NCBI GenBank assembly: GCA_039000515.1
Contig: JBCFYV010000012.1
Location: 36,946,387 to 37,010,386 of the forward strand
Reading direction: 5' to 3'
DNA: 64,000 bases
DNA from: Timema cristinae
Lineage: Eukaryota; Arthropoda; Insecta; Phasmatodea; Timematidae
Shown here: piece by piece, positions 32,875 to 44,804 of the stretch
How positions within the stretch are numbered: the first letter of the stretch is position 1
How the letters are laid out: the number at the start of each line of letters is the position of its first letter
Position numbers and translations under genes: made by a program
Notes under the pieces: model-generated
The model's database searches: none
What the model saw: only the letters and a program-made list of their open reading frames with translations
Told to the model about the DNA's origin: nothing

Positions 32875-33045
32875 GCCAGTTTCATAGTCAGACTAAATAC
32901 GCCTCAAATGCGACGCTGTACTAAATGCAGGACAACACTTACCTAGACTAGAATAGAATAAACCGGCCCAGTACATTCAAGTATAGGTATTGTATTTAGT
33001 ATACGTCATACTTGAGCGGTACTCAGTCTGACAATGAAACTGGCC
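32875..33045. mobile_element. Palindromic MITE with GCCAGTTTCAT ends
   Basis: The first 60 bases (GCCAGTTTCATAGTCAGACT and on) are matched by the inverted right half (GCCAGTTTCATTGTCAGACT and on), so the 171-bp element can fold on itself. The flanks CACCTTGT and CACCTGTC are close and may be a decayed duplication. It lies 40 bp from the previous element. Superfamily unclear. Confidence 0.78.
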
Positions 33046-33204
33046 CACCTGTCCCCGATTTATTTATATATAACTTCTATCTTCAGTTTCCTTACTATTT
33101 TCAAAGCAATGTGGTTGTGGCTCAGGGTAAAGTTAACATTAGCCTCCACTATAGCTTGTACTTTTAAAGATAAAGTTTTTTTTCACCCGCACATATGAGC
33201 ACGC

Positions 33205-33405
33205 GAGTAATGGGGCTAGTGTGGTTTAGTCTGGATCTGTGGTGACGGGAGGCTACAGATCTAATCCCGTCCAACTGTACTGAAGAATTTGTTTATTAAA
33301 TTGATTTTCATTCTTCCTCCACGCTAATGTAATAACCTTCCTTATCCCTACGCCATTTTGGTAAATATTATAGCACATACGCTTAGTATTAAGACGTGTA
33401 CCATG
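33205..33405 (+). mobile_element. Diverged SINE copy
   Basis: A head remnant (GGTTTAGTCTGGATCTGTGG), a B-box-like stretch, TTCTTCCTCCACGCTAATG and a tail-like CTTAGTATTAAGACGTG give the order of the A/D group at low identity. Confidence 0.5.
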
Positions 33406-33409
33406 AGAT

Positions 33410-34212
33410 ACAAAAGCTTTTTAAAATTATTATGCGGGAAAAATGAAACTTGGTTAAAAATAATGCGTTCAAACATCAATTAAAAAAAACAACATTAATT
33501 TGTGCAAATGACTGTACCCGACATTCGTGGTAAGTGTGTAAAGGGGTGTACTCTCAAGTGCCATGACACACTGCAGCTTCCGGCCACGAGGAGTGCGCAC
33601 TTGTTCCGGTCTCCTCCTGTCGCCACCGGAAGTGTTTCTTTTTGACTCGAGATCCCCTGCTCGTGATAAGCTTTCTTCTTTGTTACACTCTTGTGTCATA
33701 TGAAGGGAGCGAACATATTTTCAAGTATCTAGAAAAACCATTGGATGTCTAGATACCAAGGCATCGGCAGTCCAAAAAAAAAGAAAGGATTTTTTAATTA
33801 GTAACGATTATCCCTTTAACAATATATAATGGCGTATTCAGGTTAAGGGTAGAGGGGCTAACTTACACCTAGACCCTTCCCTCCGTCCTCCCCACCAAGA
33901 CTGCAAATAGTTTTAATATGAAGGGCTATTATATTATAGAGCACTGGAGTTGTTTTGAATATATAGGATACATTTTAAGGCCTGGCTTACGACATAATAT
34001 GTGAAAAGGAACCGATGCTACAGATATTAAAGATGCCCCTAAAATTCCCAATTTGCAAAGAGTATTTTATAAATAACATTCGATACACTGTATGCAACCT
34101 TCCCTCTTAAAAGTAATTTTCTGAGTGCACCGCTGCCAGGATTACTAATGTTTATTAACCCTAGTAAATGGTTATCTGAAGGTCGTTGAGGTGGGAGTGT
34201 AAAGAATAGGAT
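33410..34212. other. Intergenic DNA
   Basis: No gene supported. A GC-rich island at 33575-33650 (GCAGCTTCCGGCC ... GTCGCCACCGGAAG) resembles one at 10460-10500. Confidence 0.35.
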
Positions 34213-34536
34213 CTAAGGGCAGTGTTTTAGCAGTTTTTTTAGCAAAACTTTTCTTTGGTCAGAATAAATCAAATAATTCTCCAATAAAAACGTAGAATTT
34301 AAATTTATTTGCGTGTTGATATAAACAGTTGGTAAATATCTGTCATGAGTATAGAGGCATTAAATGATAAACTTTTAAATGAAGAGAAGAAGTTGTTATT
34401 AAATTCCAGGACACCCTTGACAAATATTCAAGAACTGTTGAAGTCAATTAAACTATGTTTCTACTTAAGCACTATAATTTGATTAATTTAGGGAAAAAAA
34501 GTTTGTATATAATAACTGTAAAAACACTGCCCTTAA
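34213..34536. mobile_element. piggyBac-like MITE, family M1
   Basis: Inverted ends GGGCAGTGTTTTAGCAGTTT and GGGCAGTGTTTTTACAGTTA (right end inverted) are bounded by CTAA on the left and TTAA on the right. It is about 324 bp. Its middle matches the copies at 38868 and 41690. TTAA targets suggest the piggyBac superfamily. Confidence 0.8.
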
Positions 34537-34539
34537 CTC

Positions 34540-36065
34540 GCGTTCCCTATAATCTCACCGGCCATCATTGACGGCATTCGTCGCAACGTGCTGCGGCGCT
34601 GCACAGCATGCTTTGTCCAATGGTGGGCGACAGTTTGAACAGTTACCTCAAACTTGCGGTATTCTGATCGCGTATGTAGCGCTTAGCAATAAATGACCAT
34701 GTCAATGTATTGTGTTCAAAATGATTCCACCTGCCCCTGCGTATTTACGTCCATTTTCACTTAGATATGGGTTCCTTATACCAAATTGTTCCATTTACAC
34801 TCACCTGTTCCCCCATACACACACACACACACACACACACACGTATACACAATAGAGTAGGAATAAAAGTTTACTACAAAGTCGATACAAATTTCAACTG
34901 ATACTTATTGCACCTGTTGTACACATAGTTTTGTTTCTTGTTTTTCAAATCTGCTGTTCATAGTACATGTGCCAAAAGTGTCCAAACTACAAAATAAAAA
35001 TAGGAGTTAGTTTTTTTTAGTTTTCATAACGTTTCAAAATTTTGCTTTTAAAAATAAAAGGTCGTTCACATTTAAAAAAACGTTTGTAATTATAATATAA
35101 TATTTTGAGTTTGTGTCAAATGTACACGGAAAATTTAAGAAATTCATCCTTTGAATCGTTACCAAACGTTATAAACAGGGCTTAGTCATTCCTTTTTAAA
35201 TAGTTATTATATTATATTTTCATCTTTACAGGCTGTTCCACTCCTAAATTACGGTAGCTGTCTTATAGAGCGCGCAGTTGCCAGATCTTACACGCTTGAG
35301 ACAGATTTTATATTAGAAATTGATCAAGTTACACAAATTGTATACACTTTATGTCAATACAGTTGAAGTTTAACTTATGCCATTAATTGTGTATTATTGT
35401 GTCTATTATTATTACTACATTAAACGAGATTTTAATAGAAACTGCGCAAAATCACCTGCAATGAGTAGGTTGGGAAGTATGTCGAACTAAAGATGTTTTT
35501 CACTAGTCAGTTGAAAAAAACTGTTTTCCCCTCCGCTATAGATGCGAAAGTATGTGCACGTTCTTAAATAAATTACCTAACTCATCCTTATTTCATTAGA
35601 GTGATTATAATATAATAAGTCGTTTATAAACTTAGTTTTACTTTCGATAACAATCACAATTAAATCACCAAAAACCATTTAGGTCTACACGAAAATAGAT
35701 CAAAACACAACACCAATATCTCACGACTAGTAGACATACATACGTCTTAGGTGCTTTTCAAACAGTTGTGTTGTATCTTTCCAAGAGGACATTAGTTCAC
35801 ATTTCAGACTGTTATCAGTAGGCGGGTTCTTGGTGCTAAGCTCAGCGGAGATATGTTTATAGTTACCTACGTAGTTAATGCTACTTCTGGCGCCTGTGTT
35901 TTGGCTGTCAGAAACTAATAAGTACTAATTTAAATTTAAAAAAAAAATCCTTATGATCGAGAAAAGATGCTAAGAATAAGTGCACCGGTATTTGCCTGGA
36001 ACTGTGAACAGATCTATTGAAAAAACCAACTCCAGGCAATTTTTTTGTATGTATCTTACTTTGAT
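34540..36065. other. AT-rich DNA with an AC microsatellite
   Basis: An AC run lies at about 34816-34843. No supported gene. Confidence 0.4.
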
Positions 36066-36068
36066 TTA

Positions 36069-36265
36069 CCCGCCTTGGTGGCGTAGTTAGCTAACACGCA
36101 AGTTTAGTGTTTAGCATGGGGTGCTTGAGGTTCGAATCTCGTTCGGGTGGACTGGGGTGATTTTTCCTCAATTGTTTTTCACTCTCCCTCCTCACAAAAA
36201 CAGGTTCACTTCTTCTAAATTAAACCTTCCCAATTCCTAACCCATTAACGTAATTAACGTAACGT
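36069..36265 (+). mobile_element. SINE type A without its tail
   Basis: The head CCCGCCTTGGTGGCGTAGTT, B box GAGGTTCGAATCTC and body are clear. The sequence changes after the CCCATTAACGTAATTAACGT stretch, so the ACCCGAACGGGT tail is absent. Confidence 0.82.
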
Positions 36266-36269
36266 TACG

Positions 36270-37770
36270 TAAATATTTTCAAATATTTAGAACTGTCTCG
36301 GCAATTACAACAAATCCAGCCTATAACTATACAAACCTAGAAGTATATTTGTGTACTAATGAATGTAAAATAGACTAAACTTAGCCAATATAATACATTT
36401 TCATGTGAATGGGATGAACTGACACAACTCTTCAGCTTTCAACGCTATCTTATATTGCTGTACTCTTCAAGCTCGGTCAAAGTCTAAAACATGTTTCCCG
36501 ATTTGCAGCTAAAAGCCACCAAATATAAATTGGAGGTGTTATTGACCCGTAGTTTACTGTTCTTATAATTTCTTTCACACAATATACTCATATAAAATCA
36601 AAATTAAAATAGTTTCTAACAAGACAACGTTTTTATGTTCTACTTTTAATATTTCAAGAGGTATAATACGTTTTGATATTTTTTTCCAACCTTGTGTAAA
36701 ATATATCAATTTAAGACTTTGCAGGCTTTTTTCATGACTATCCTATTACTACAATCATCATACAATTGTTGGCTTTCCCACACAATTGGAACGAGACTTA
36801 TGACGTAATATATTTCTAAACTCATGAAATTGAGATGGCATGTTAATTTGAAAAATATGGGATCTAAACCTTTTTTTGGAAGCTTATAATACTTTTACTG
36901 GGTGCACCAGTGAATGTTAAACAATATATAATACTTACGTAAATAATAGAAATAACGATGTTCATTTTTAAGCTACAAAACAACTTCGCTTGGCTTAAAA
37001 GGGACAACGCTAACGGGGAAACCAATGGGTCAGAAAGAGACGATAAGTGTCCATAAAAGTATGTACATTAGCTCCATGGCTTATTTGGTGCTGAATGACA
37101 GCTCACAGCTGACAGCTAAAAGCTTTGAAAAGTTACCAGACCAAATTATGTATCCCTACGCTGAACTATATGATCTGCAAAAACATGTGTCTAGCTGCTT
37201 TCACTTCTGATGGTCAAAATTTAGATATATACCTAAATATTGGCTGTCAGAAGTCAACTGTGAGCTGTCAGTCAGCACCAAAGAAGCCATGGGGCAACTG
37301 TACCTCTCTCTAAGAGTGGGCGGCCTATAGTTAAGAATGCCAAAATAATTAGAGTTTTAACACAATTATGTTTAATATTGAAAAAAATGTAATAAATCAT
37401 TAAGCTATTTTATTCTAATCATTAAGCTACTTTAATATAGATCATTCTTTTTCTATTAATGGTTACACACCAAAAATATTGACGATTAAAAATTGAATTC
37501 ACTTAATAGAAAGAGGGTGAACCAACCATGCTTTGAAGAAAACAAAAGACGTCATTACCGATGGCTGCTAACCAAACTTAGTATATATTAGTATATTCAG
37601 CCTAAGGATGTTACATTTTGTTTTGATAATTTGGTGCTTAGTAATACCATACTAATACAAAATTGAGCTTTACTTGTTCAAATTGGCTTTATTTACTACA
37701 TAAAGTGCACATCAAAATTAGGGTGGAAATAGACACTATAATGTGCCCAATAGTTTTTCTTTTTAAAATC
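36270..37770. other. AT-rich DNA, nothing recognised
   Basis: No gene is supported. Short repeated CAGCTGACAGCT / GAGCTGTCAGTCAGC motifs occur at 37100-37280. Confidence 0.35.
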
Positions 37771-37773
37771 TAA

Positions 37774-38598
37774 GGCTGGTGTCACACTATGCGTTTTTAC
37801 GGGGTGACCCCTTCCTGCCACACTATCCTTCCAAAACGGATAGCAGGAGTAAAAACAACCTCAGTCTTGCTGTGTGAACGTGGTACTTGTTGCGGGGGGG
37901 TACCGTCAGGCCGATAGATGGGGAGGAGAAACTTTCCCTTAAGACAGCCAGCCTTACCCCACCCCCGTGAAATTAAATACTGTCTACGTCACTGCTATGT
38001 GTTACGTTGTTCAATTGTAATAGCAGTGATTATTTGTTAAAAAAAAGTTTTGAATGTAACATTTTTATACTACCCACAAACCCTGCACAATGTACTACTC
38101 AATGAAAAATAAAATTAATGCAAATTTTAAACATACTATGTTTACCTACCTTTCTAATATATCTCATCTTAATAATCCAACTCCATATAATTGTCGATTA
38201 ATGCTTCACCAACTTCAATCCTTGATTTTTTCCGACAATTCTGGTCGGAATATTCTTATGACCCCTTATCCCACAGCTCTGGTCTCTCATGCACGTACTC
38301 AATACATTTATCCACATCAAATATTTAGAAAACTTGACTGAAAGTGAAGTGACAAAATACTGGGAGACACAAAAACATCCCTTCACAAACGCACAGTTTC
38401 AGTCACCATTGAACTGCAAGTGTTTTCGTTCGCTTCCGGTTGTCCGGTCATCCCTTTCTGCCGCAGAAGGCTGCGGTGTATCTTGTTTGACAGGATAGTC
38501 TGTCTGTCATCTCTCATTTAAAACAATGTGTTGTTGCCTTCCCTCGCAAACGTACGGGTTTCAACGTTCCTGCGAAAACGCACAGTGCGACACCGGCC
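37774..38598. mobile_element. PIF/Harbinger-like non-autonomous element
   Basis: The left end GGCTGGTGTCACACTATGCG and the right end, inverted as GGCCGGTGTCGCACTGTGCG, form terminal inverted repeats of about 27 bp. The flanking trinucleotide TAA (37771-37773 and 38599-38601) fits the 3-bp TWA target of PIF/Harbinger. The 825-bp interior has no recognisable transposase. Confidence 0.8.
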
Positions 38599-38601
38599 TA
38601 A

Positions 38602-38866
38602 GGCACAGAAAAAAAAAACACTATTATAATATATTTATACCAAACTTATGCGCATATTTCTGAGTTAAAGCAGGGTATAATATTATATCACAGCCATGAA
38701 CGCCCAAACTTTCACAAATCGACACTTTATTATTTTATTTCACTACGAGTTTTCTAATAGAGTGTACATATCCTAATTAATATAAATCAACTAAATTTAA
38801 ACTAATCTTGCTTGACTTAACTTTACATAAATTATATATATTTAATGAACTTAAATATTGAATTCC
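38602..38866. other. AT-rich DNA
   Basis: Nothing recognised. Confidence 0.35.
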
Positions 38867-38867
38867 A

Positions 38868-39028
38868 GGCCATTCTTGACACATTTTCAAGAAATTTTGA
38901 GGTCACCATGTGAATAAAATTAAATTCTATGTTTCTACTGGAGCACTATTTTATTTATTTTACTCAACAAAAGTTTTGCCATAAAAACTACAAAATTCCC
39001 GGCTTTTCCCTCTTCCATCCCACCTTAA
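38868..39028. mobile_element. Half copy of MITE family M1
   Basis: It matches the right half of the element at 34213 (TTCCAGGCCATTCTTGACAC, then CTATGTTTCTACTGGAGCAC) and ends CCACCTTAA. The left half is missing. Confidence 0.72.
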
Positions 39029-39059
39029 GGGGTAAGAATGAGGATAATATATATAATAC

Positions 39060-39256
39060 GATTTTTGTAGGAAGATAGTTATTAAAGTTACGAAAACCAT
39101 TTTAATATATTCATATTCTGCATCTGTCACTTTTGCTAGATCTTATCACTACCTATAAAATAACACAAATAATAAAGTAAAATGTTATCAATGCTAGCTG
39201 TAAAGAAATATGTTTGAATTTTCTTTACTGTTCTTCCAAACAAAATCAAGGTATAT
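39060..39256. repeat. Fragment of the repeat found inside the hAT-like element at 55.2 kb
   Basis: The AATAACACAAATAATAAAGT, then AAAATGTTATCAATGCTAGC and AAGAAATATGTTTGAATTTT series matches 55600-55690 in order with substitutions. No termini are visible here. Confidence 0.7.
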
Positions 39257-40574
39257 TTTATAGTAATTATATGACCTGCACACATATTATTTTGGAGAAA
39301 GGATTAAAAACAATGTGAAAATCATGGAAAAAACCACTTTAAATGTATAAAATTGTATTTTTTAAATTATTTAATCTGAAGAGGGTACCTAATTGATTTA
39401 ACTTTTTTACCTTAGACAGCACACCCAACCAAAAACTAACTCTAGGCATACGCGCTACCAACATAGTTAATTAATGCTTTACATACAATTGTATAGATAC
39501 TTATATCACCCGCAAAGGCGTCAATCTCGTCTTGTCTGGTTTGCTGCTCATAGATAGGTACGTGTTTGAATTTCGTCCGGGTGCATTGGGAGTAACCACA
39601 TGTGATTCATTAGTGTGGTTTTCATATCTTCTCTCCACGATGACGCGAGTGCATTTCCTCTAAAGTTATTCTCCCACTCCTTACCCCTTTTTCGACCTTG
39701 GTGTTGAACACACTAGTTCAATTAAAGTGCTAAAACATATTTATGAAGCTATTACTTTCGGTAATTTTTTCAACCATCAAGGTTTGTTGCTTGTTTTTAA
39801 TATAGAGTGACGTCATTTGAGATGTGATCAATCTTTCCCTCATTTTTTTTCGAGCCTAAAATAGAGTTTGTAAGGTCGTTCAAGATGGTCATTAAATTCC
39901 AAGGCGAGCAGTGACTAGATGACAATTGAACACAGCTTCGCTTAGAATAGTCACTGAATATAAAGTATATTTTATTTCTAGTTTGATAAAATAAAAGATC
40001 CGTACGTGTTATTGCCAATACAGGTTAACGTCATTGTCTTAAAAACTATATAAACCTAAAAAAGTTACATTTGTAAGGAACTGCGCCAGAATTTGTCTGT
40101 ATACATTGGAAAACATCAATTTCCACTTTATTCGATTGGGATATAATAGCCCGTCTCACTCCACGGATAGTCCCAACTTATACAACTTGTACCAGACGTC
40201 ACATTTTGGTGCGGTTTTATTTATTTTACTTGGTAAAATATTGGGATTGAGACCAGTTAAACAGTCTTACCATATAACATAAAAGTAAAAATATATTTGT
40301 TTTAAATAATTAACAACTTATTTAACCCAATTTTGTTGTGGTCAAGTGAAGAATGCAGTAAACTGCACGGTTTTTGGTTCAATCGTAATCTTGTATCTAA
40401 TTTTCTGGTTAATCGATGGTGAGATAGCTTCTCAAAACAGGCTTACCAGGAAAACTAGTTGGGCTAATTGTTTTTTTACTGCTGATATTTAACGTAGTAC
40501 TGATAAATATACAAATCACCTAACTTACAAATTGTCATAAGACTACCCCTTATACCACGTCTCTATCCAAAGAG
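39257..40574. other. Intergenic DNA with a diverged SINE copy
   Basis: At about 39510-39720 plus: GGCGTCAATCTCGTCTTGTC, a B-box-like TTTGAATTTCGTCC, then CTCTCCACGATGACGCGAGT and a decayed end. The same head occurs at 58165. The rest is AT-rich with no gene recognised. Confidence 0.5.
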
Positions 40575-41633
40575 CAGTGGCGCTCAAATTATGGTCCCCG
40601 GTGGTGTACCAGGGGATCCGCTGACTGGACCAAATGGTAAAATAACAATATCTGAAAGAACTATAAAATACAAGATTGACATGCTAAGTCCTCTAAGTCA
40701 ACAATACCTTGTACCACACGTAATAAGAGTATTATTTGTGAAATATGCATAAGAAACAACATATAGTAAAAATACTGTATTTTACTGCTTGGTAAACATA
40801 TGAAGAAGGATATAGGTGGAATAGAGGGAAAGTCCAATTTTAACTTAAATTGAGTTAGTGTTTGATAATCAATATACTTTTCCAATGCAGTTTAGATGAC
40901 TGCATTTGAATTGGGCCCCAAAATTAATTTTTTACATCAGGTCTTTAAAAAGTGTGTTACACGAATTTAGTCCCTATTTAAAAAGGGTGGAACACGAATT
41001 GCGTCCCTGTTTAAAATAGTTAACTTTAAATTATAACTCAATCTAATTTACCTGTTCTTAAATTCCTTATTTTACTATGACAAATCAAATTGAACAACGA
41101 AATAGTGTTTTTGTAGAAGTTAAAGCTTATAAAAATGAGTACATGTAATTTTCTTGGTAAAGATAATTGAAAATGTTATATTGGTTATTGCTTTGCATTT
41201 AACATATGATTGTCTACCTTTTGTTCACTGGGAAATATTTGTTACAAACACCTTTGATAAATGTAAGGCGAGATAATTCACTAGTTTCATACTTCAAAAT
41301 TTGCTCCCTTATGAAGACTTCTTTGTGTACCGCTTCACGTCGTCTCTATCCTTTTACTGGGTTTACTGTGCATTTATTTGTGTATAGTAATCGAACTGTA
41401 CGTTTTTCGACACTTCTATAAACTGAAAAATGTCCGGGTGTGCTGAATACAAACATTGCTATCCTGTAAAATGTGTGTAATGTGAATTTCCCCCTTTTTC
41501 CCCATTACATTCTTCATCTATTGATAGAATTTCCGACCTCTGCAAGGAAACAGGTAGGTAATGTGGTAGTGGTGCACATGTGCATCCAACCTTATTAGGT
41601 GGTCCGCTATTGGGAACATTTTGAGAAACACTG
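40575..41633. mobile_element. hAT-like non-autonomous element, about 1.06 kb
   Basis: The left end CAGTGGCGCTCAAATTATGG and the right end, inverted as CAGTGTTTCTCAAAATGTTC, share the hAT CAGTG...CTCAAA pattern. The 8-bp flanks CCAAAGAG and GCATAGAG match at 6 of 8. The interior has only short open frames and no transposase. Confidence 0.75.
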
Positions 41634-41689
41634 GCATAGAGCCTGTACCATTGGATAGCAGGGCGAACTGTATATAAATTATAACGTTC

Positions 41690-42016
41690 TTAAGATGCGG
41701 CAGAAGGGAGCGCGAGTAATTTTACAGTTTTTATAGCATTACATTTTTTTTGGCCAAAATAAATCAAATATTTCTCCAGTAGCAACATAGAACTTAGTTT
41801 TCTGCACATGTTAATATCAACAGATCATGAATATATGTCAAGGGTGTCCTGGAATTTTGTCAAAACTTTTTAAATAAAGAGATCTGTTGAAATTAGCATG
41901 TGCAGAAAGCTAAACTTTATGTTGCTACTGGAGAAATATTCGATTTATTTTGGCCAAAAAATTTCAAATCTATAAAAACTGTAAAAACACTTGCGCTCCC
42001 TTCTGCCGCACCTTAA
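41690..42016. mobile_element. piggyBac-like MITE, family M1, best copy
   Basis: Long inverted ends: TTAAGATGCGGCAGAAGGGA on the left and TTAAGGTGCGGCAGAAGGGA as the inverted right end, continuing for more than 45 bp. TTAA stands at both outer edges. Almost the whole 327 bp folds back on itself. It is flanked by AT-rich DNA. Confidence 0.87.
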
Positions 42017-42019
42017 GTC

Positions 42020-42420
42020 ACCACTTTCCAGAGTAAAACCTGTTGTATTCATTATCATGAAATATATTTCCATTGCAAAATTCAGTCTTATCGATATTCC
42101 AGTATGGCACGTAGGTCTAAACGTTTAGCGAAAGTGTCTTCTTATCCATCATTTCTACTTTAATATATCTATTTCCTACAAAACTGCTTTGTAAAATGTA
42201 ATTTATTAACCCACATTTTCTCTTACGTCGTGTTTATTTTGTTTTTATGTAATTTTGTGTTTGAAATGATAGTGTTGATCAGACTCGATACCAGAGTTAA
42301 GAATTATAAACTAATCAACGTCTAAATTACATTTATCTTTGATCTGATCATCAATTATACCATTTTGTTTGTGCTTGGAAACCAACAACCCGCCCGGAGT
42401 GTTAGCATTTTTACAATACT
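42020..42420. other. AT-rich DNA
   Basis: Nothing recognised. It ends with the SINE target duplication. Confidence 0.4.
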
Positions 42421-42708
42421 ACACAGGTGACCTGGTGGTCTAGGGGCAAGGCGTCGGATTTCTGTGCTAGGGGTCCGGGGGTCACTCCTCGGTCTCGACA
42501 CAGATTTATCTTATTGCCAAACTCTTCCTTCACCTCTGACAAGACGTGTATTAATCACAATTTGTGAATGTGTGGAATGCCAGGCCTCCACTGAGGTTCG
42601 GATTCCACGTTATACTGTAGGTCCTCCATTTCATCTCACAGTCACCCTACCATTACACATTAGCGTAAGTGCGTATAACCCGAACGGGTAGCAAGACAGA
42701 CGCGGTGC

Positions 42709-42746
<38 letters not shown>
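42421..42746 (+). mobile_element. SINE type B, full length, plus orientation
   Basis: The Glu-like head GGTGACCTGGTGGTCTAGGG has a B-box-like GGGGTCACTCCTCGG. Then come the CCAAACTCTTCCTTCACCTC and GAATGCCAGGCCTCCAC body, the ACCCGAACGGGT tail and an (ATT)n run. A perfect 12-bp duplication, TTTTACAATACT, lies at 42409-42420 and 42747-42758. This is the best plus-strand reference for type B. Confidence 0.93.
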
Positions 42747-42747
<1 letters not shown>

Positions 42748-42859
42748 TTTACAATACTGGGGGGAAGCAAGGTAAAATCTTTCCTTATCTCTAGACTTTT
42801 GGTAAAATCCTCTAATAGGAGATGTGAAGGTATTTTTAAAATAGCCAAGTTGTATTTCA

Positions 42860-43270
42860 GGGTTCTCAAACTCACGGCCTTCGGGCCGCATCCTGCGCGC
42901 GAGACTTATCTGACCGACCTGCTTGTCCACAACACCATCTTTTATATCGTTACCCGGCTCGCAGCAATATACGCACACAAAAAAACAATATCTTCCAGTT
43001 TATTTTTGGTTGTTTCAAGTCAAAGAGTTCAGTGACCACTTTACTATTCTTTATTTATTTCTTACAATCTTTGTTAGTGAGTGGTATTGTTTTGCAGGGT
43101 GAAAGGTAGGTATGATAATGATGATACATTTGATAGACAACTGCTAACACAAACCTCTCAATTCAGGCAAAAACTCTCTTCACACAGATGTGGTGCCAGT
43201 AATTGTTGTTGGTATTGGCTTGGTTCTCGACACTTACAATGTCTCCGGGTCACAAGCTGGCCCAAATGAA
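42860..43270. mobile_element. hAT-like element, left end only
   Basis: CAGGGTTCTCAAACTCACGG, followed by a CCTTCGGGCC palindrome, is a common hAT MITE start. A CAGCTGGCCC-type right part may be the CACAAGCTGGCCCAAATGAA at 43251-43270. The terminal right repeat is not clear. Confidence 0.6.
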
Positions 43271-43385
43271 TCAGAATGTAACGGACGATTAACATTTAAT
43301 TTGAGTCTGTTTATAACTTTGATTAATAAAAATCACTTAATTTTGTGAATTTGTATTTATATAATTTCAAAAATACTGCTTATAG

Positions 43386-43480
43386 CAGGGGTCGCCAAAC
43401 GGTCGTTCGCGAGCTACCACACACAGTAGCTTGTGGTGGGTTTTTTGGTAGCTCGCACTTTTTCAAAGTAACCTATCATT
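43386..43480. mobile_element. hAT-like element, left end
   Basis: CAGGGGTCGCCAAACGGTCG is followed by a region where GAGCTACCACACACAGTAGC is partly mirrored by GGTAGCTCGC. The right terminus was not located. Confidence 0.5.
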
Positions 43481-44185
43481 GAAGAGTGTTATCCACCTTG
43501 AATTTAGGATATGTAATACCCCTTGTCTCGAAGGAAAATTATCCAGTTCTGGTTCGTGTTGCGCTCTGAATGAAGGCATTATTCTGCTTTATAAACCCGT
43601 GTAAGTCACAATTTTTAACTGAAGGGGGTGAAAAATATACGTAGGCTCACAGATAAATGCATTAAAAAGTTCATTCAATACGAAATTCCCTAACATTTTT
43701 ACATTATTTCCATTGCAATTACGAATTCAAAACACAGAGCCCACCCTGAATTTAACAAAGGTATGATGACAAAACCCTTGTACAGGCTACATTTATAGCC
43801 ATATTATTCCTGAATGTATTAGCTTTAATTATCTTCTTTGGATCCCACTATTGTAAGTTTAGTATTTTTATGCAGATTTTTATTATTAAAATCCTTTGTA
43901 GTATTTTCTATTGAGAGCACGTGGATCATATCCGAGTCCATCCAGTCGTTAACAGTAGGTTTTGAAGGATATTATTATTAAATATTTCAAATTAATCCTC
44001 TCCTTAGGATTTTGCCAATATAATTGTTATAACTTCGTATTTTTACGTAGCCTAATTGTGTAGGTGTCAACTTTACATGAGTGACACGCTACACCAGAAA
44101 TGGTTTCCAGCCGGGTGGCATTATTAAGTAGCATTCTGGGAGCATATATCATTTGATGATTTGTGGAACAAATGATGAGTAAAAT
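43481..44185. other. Intergenic DNA
   Basis: No gene recognised. It may be the interior of the previous element. Confidence 0.35.
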
Positions 44186-44189
44186 CAGC

Positions 44190-44465
44190 TGGGTGGCGCA
44201 CCGGGTCAAAAGGCCCTGGGGATAGCACTGACCCGCATCGATGGGAACACGAAATAAACGTCAGACGTTCATATGCTCTGGTTTGCTAGTGACGGGAAGG
44301 CTGGTATTTGAATCTCGTGTGCATGCTGAATGACCCCCTCTCTACCTTTATAAAAATGCGGGTACATTTCCTCAGAATTTTACCATATTCAACCCTTACC
44401 CACTAACTTAAACCTAATTAAAAGGTGTATAAGTACCCGTTCAGCTGATATGCATCGTTACTTTC
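44190..44465 (+). mobile_element. Diverged SINE copy with an unusual head
   Basis: A GCTGGGTGGCGCACCGGGTC start, a B-box-like GGTATTTGAATCTCG, AAAATGCGGGTACATTTCCT and a drifted tail. Only the middle clearly matches the A/D body. Confidence 0.55.
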
Positions 44466-44804
44466 AGACAAGAACAAACATGAGTCACGCCTTTGTCCGT
44501 ATGTCCACCGTGCTGGATTTTGACTCGGCTAGCATTCACGACTGTCAAAAGTCTTCGAACAAGTCGTGGACGGACTTTGTTCAAGATGTGTAAAATCCTG
44601 CGGGAACTCCCACATCCCGTATCCTGGATGAATGCAAACCCTCCTGTCAGATTTCCGGCCTGTTACAGTTCCTTGTTGACGCATTTCATTCAGAAGGCGA
44701 GTTGCGAAGCGCGTTGTTCCCATCCCTCCGCCCTCCATAAGACTACCTACATCCACATTATGTTCTGATGATAACATATTAGTCTAGGGAGTGGATTCTT
44801 ATGC

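Noticed and set aside
42421..42500. Functional tRNA gene in the SINE head (also at 1470-1538, 13105-13180, 19497-19580, 54914-54990)
   Set aside because: A and B boxes are present, but acceptor and D stems do not pair and the heads are fused to SINE bodies with target duplications.
42660..42875. Open frame with an Asn run on minus
   Set aside because: It reads the (ATT)n run and SINE tail on the opposite strand.
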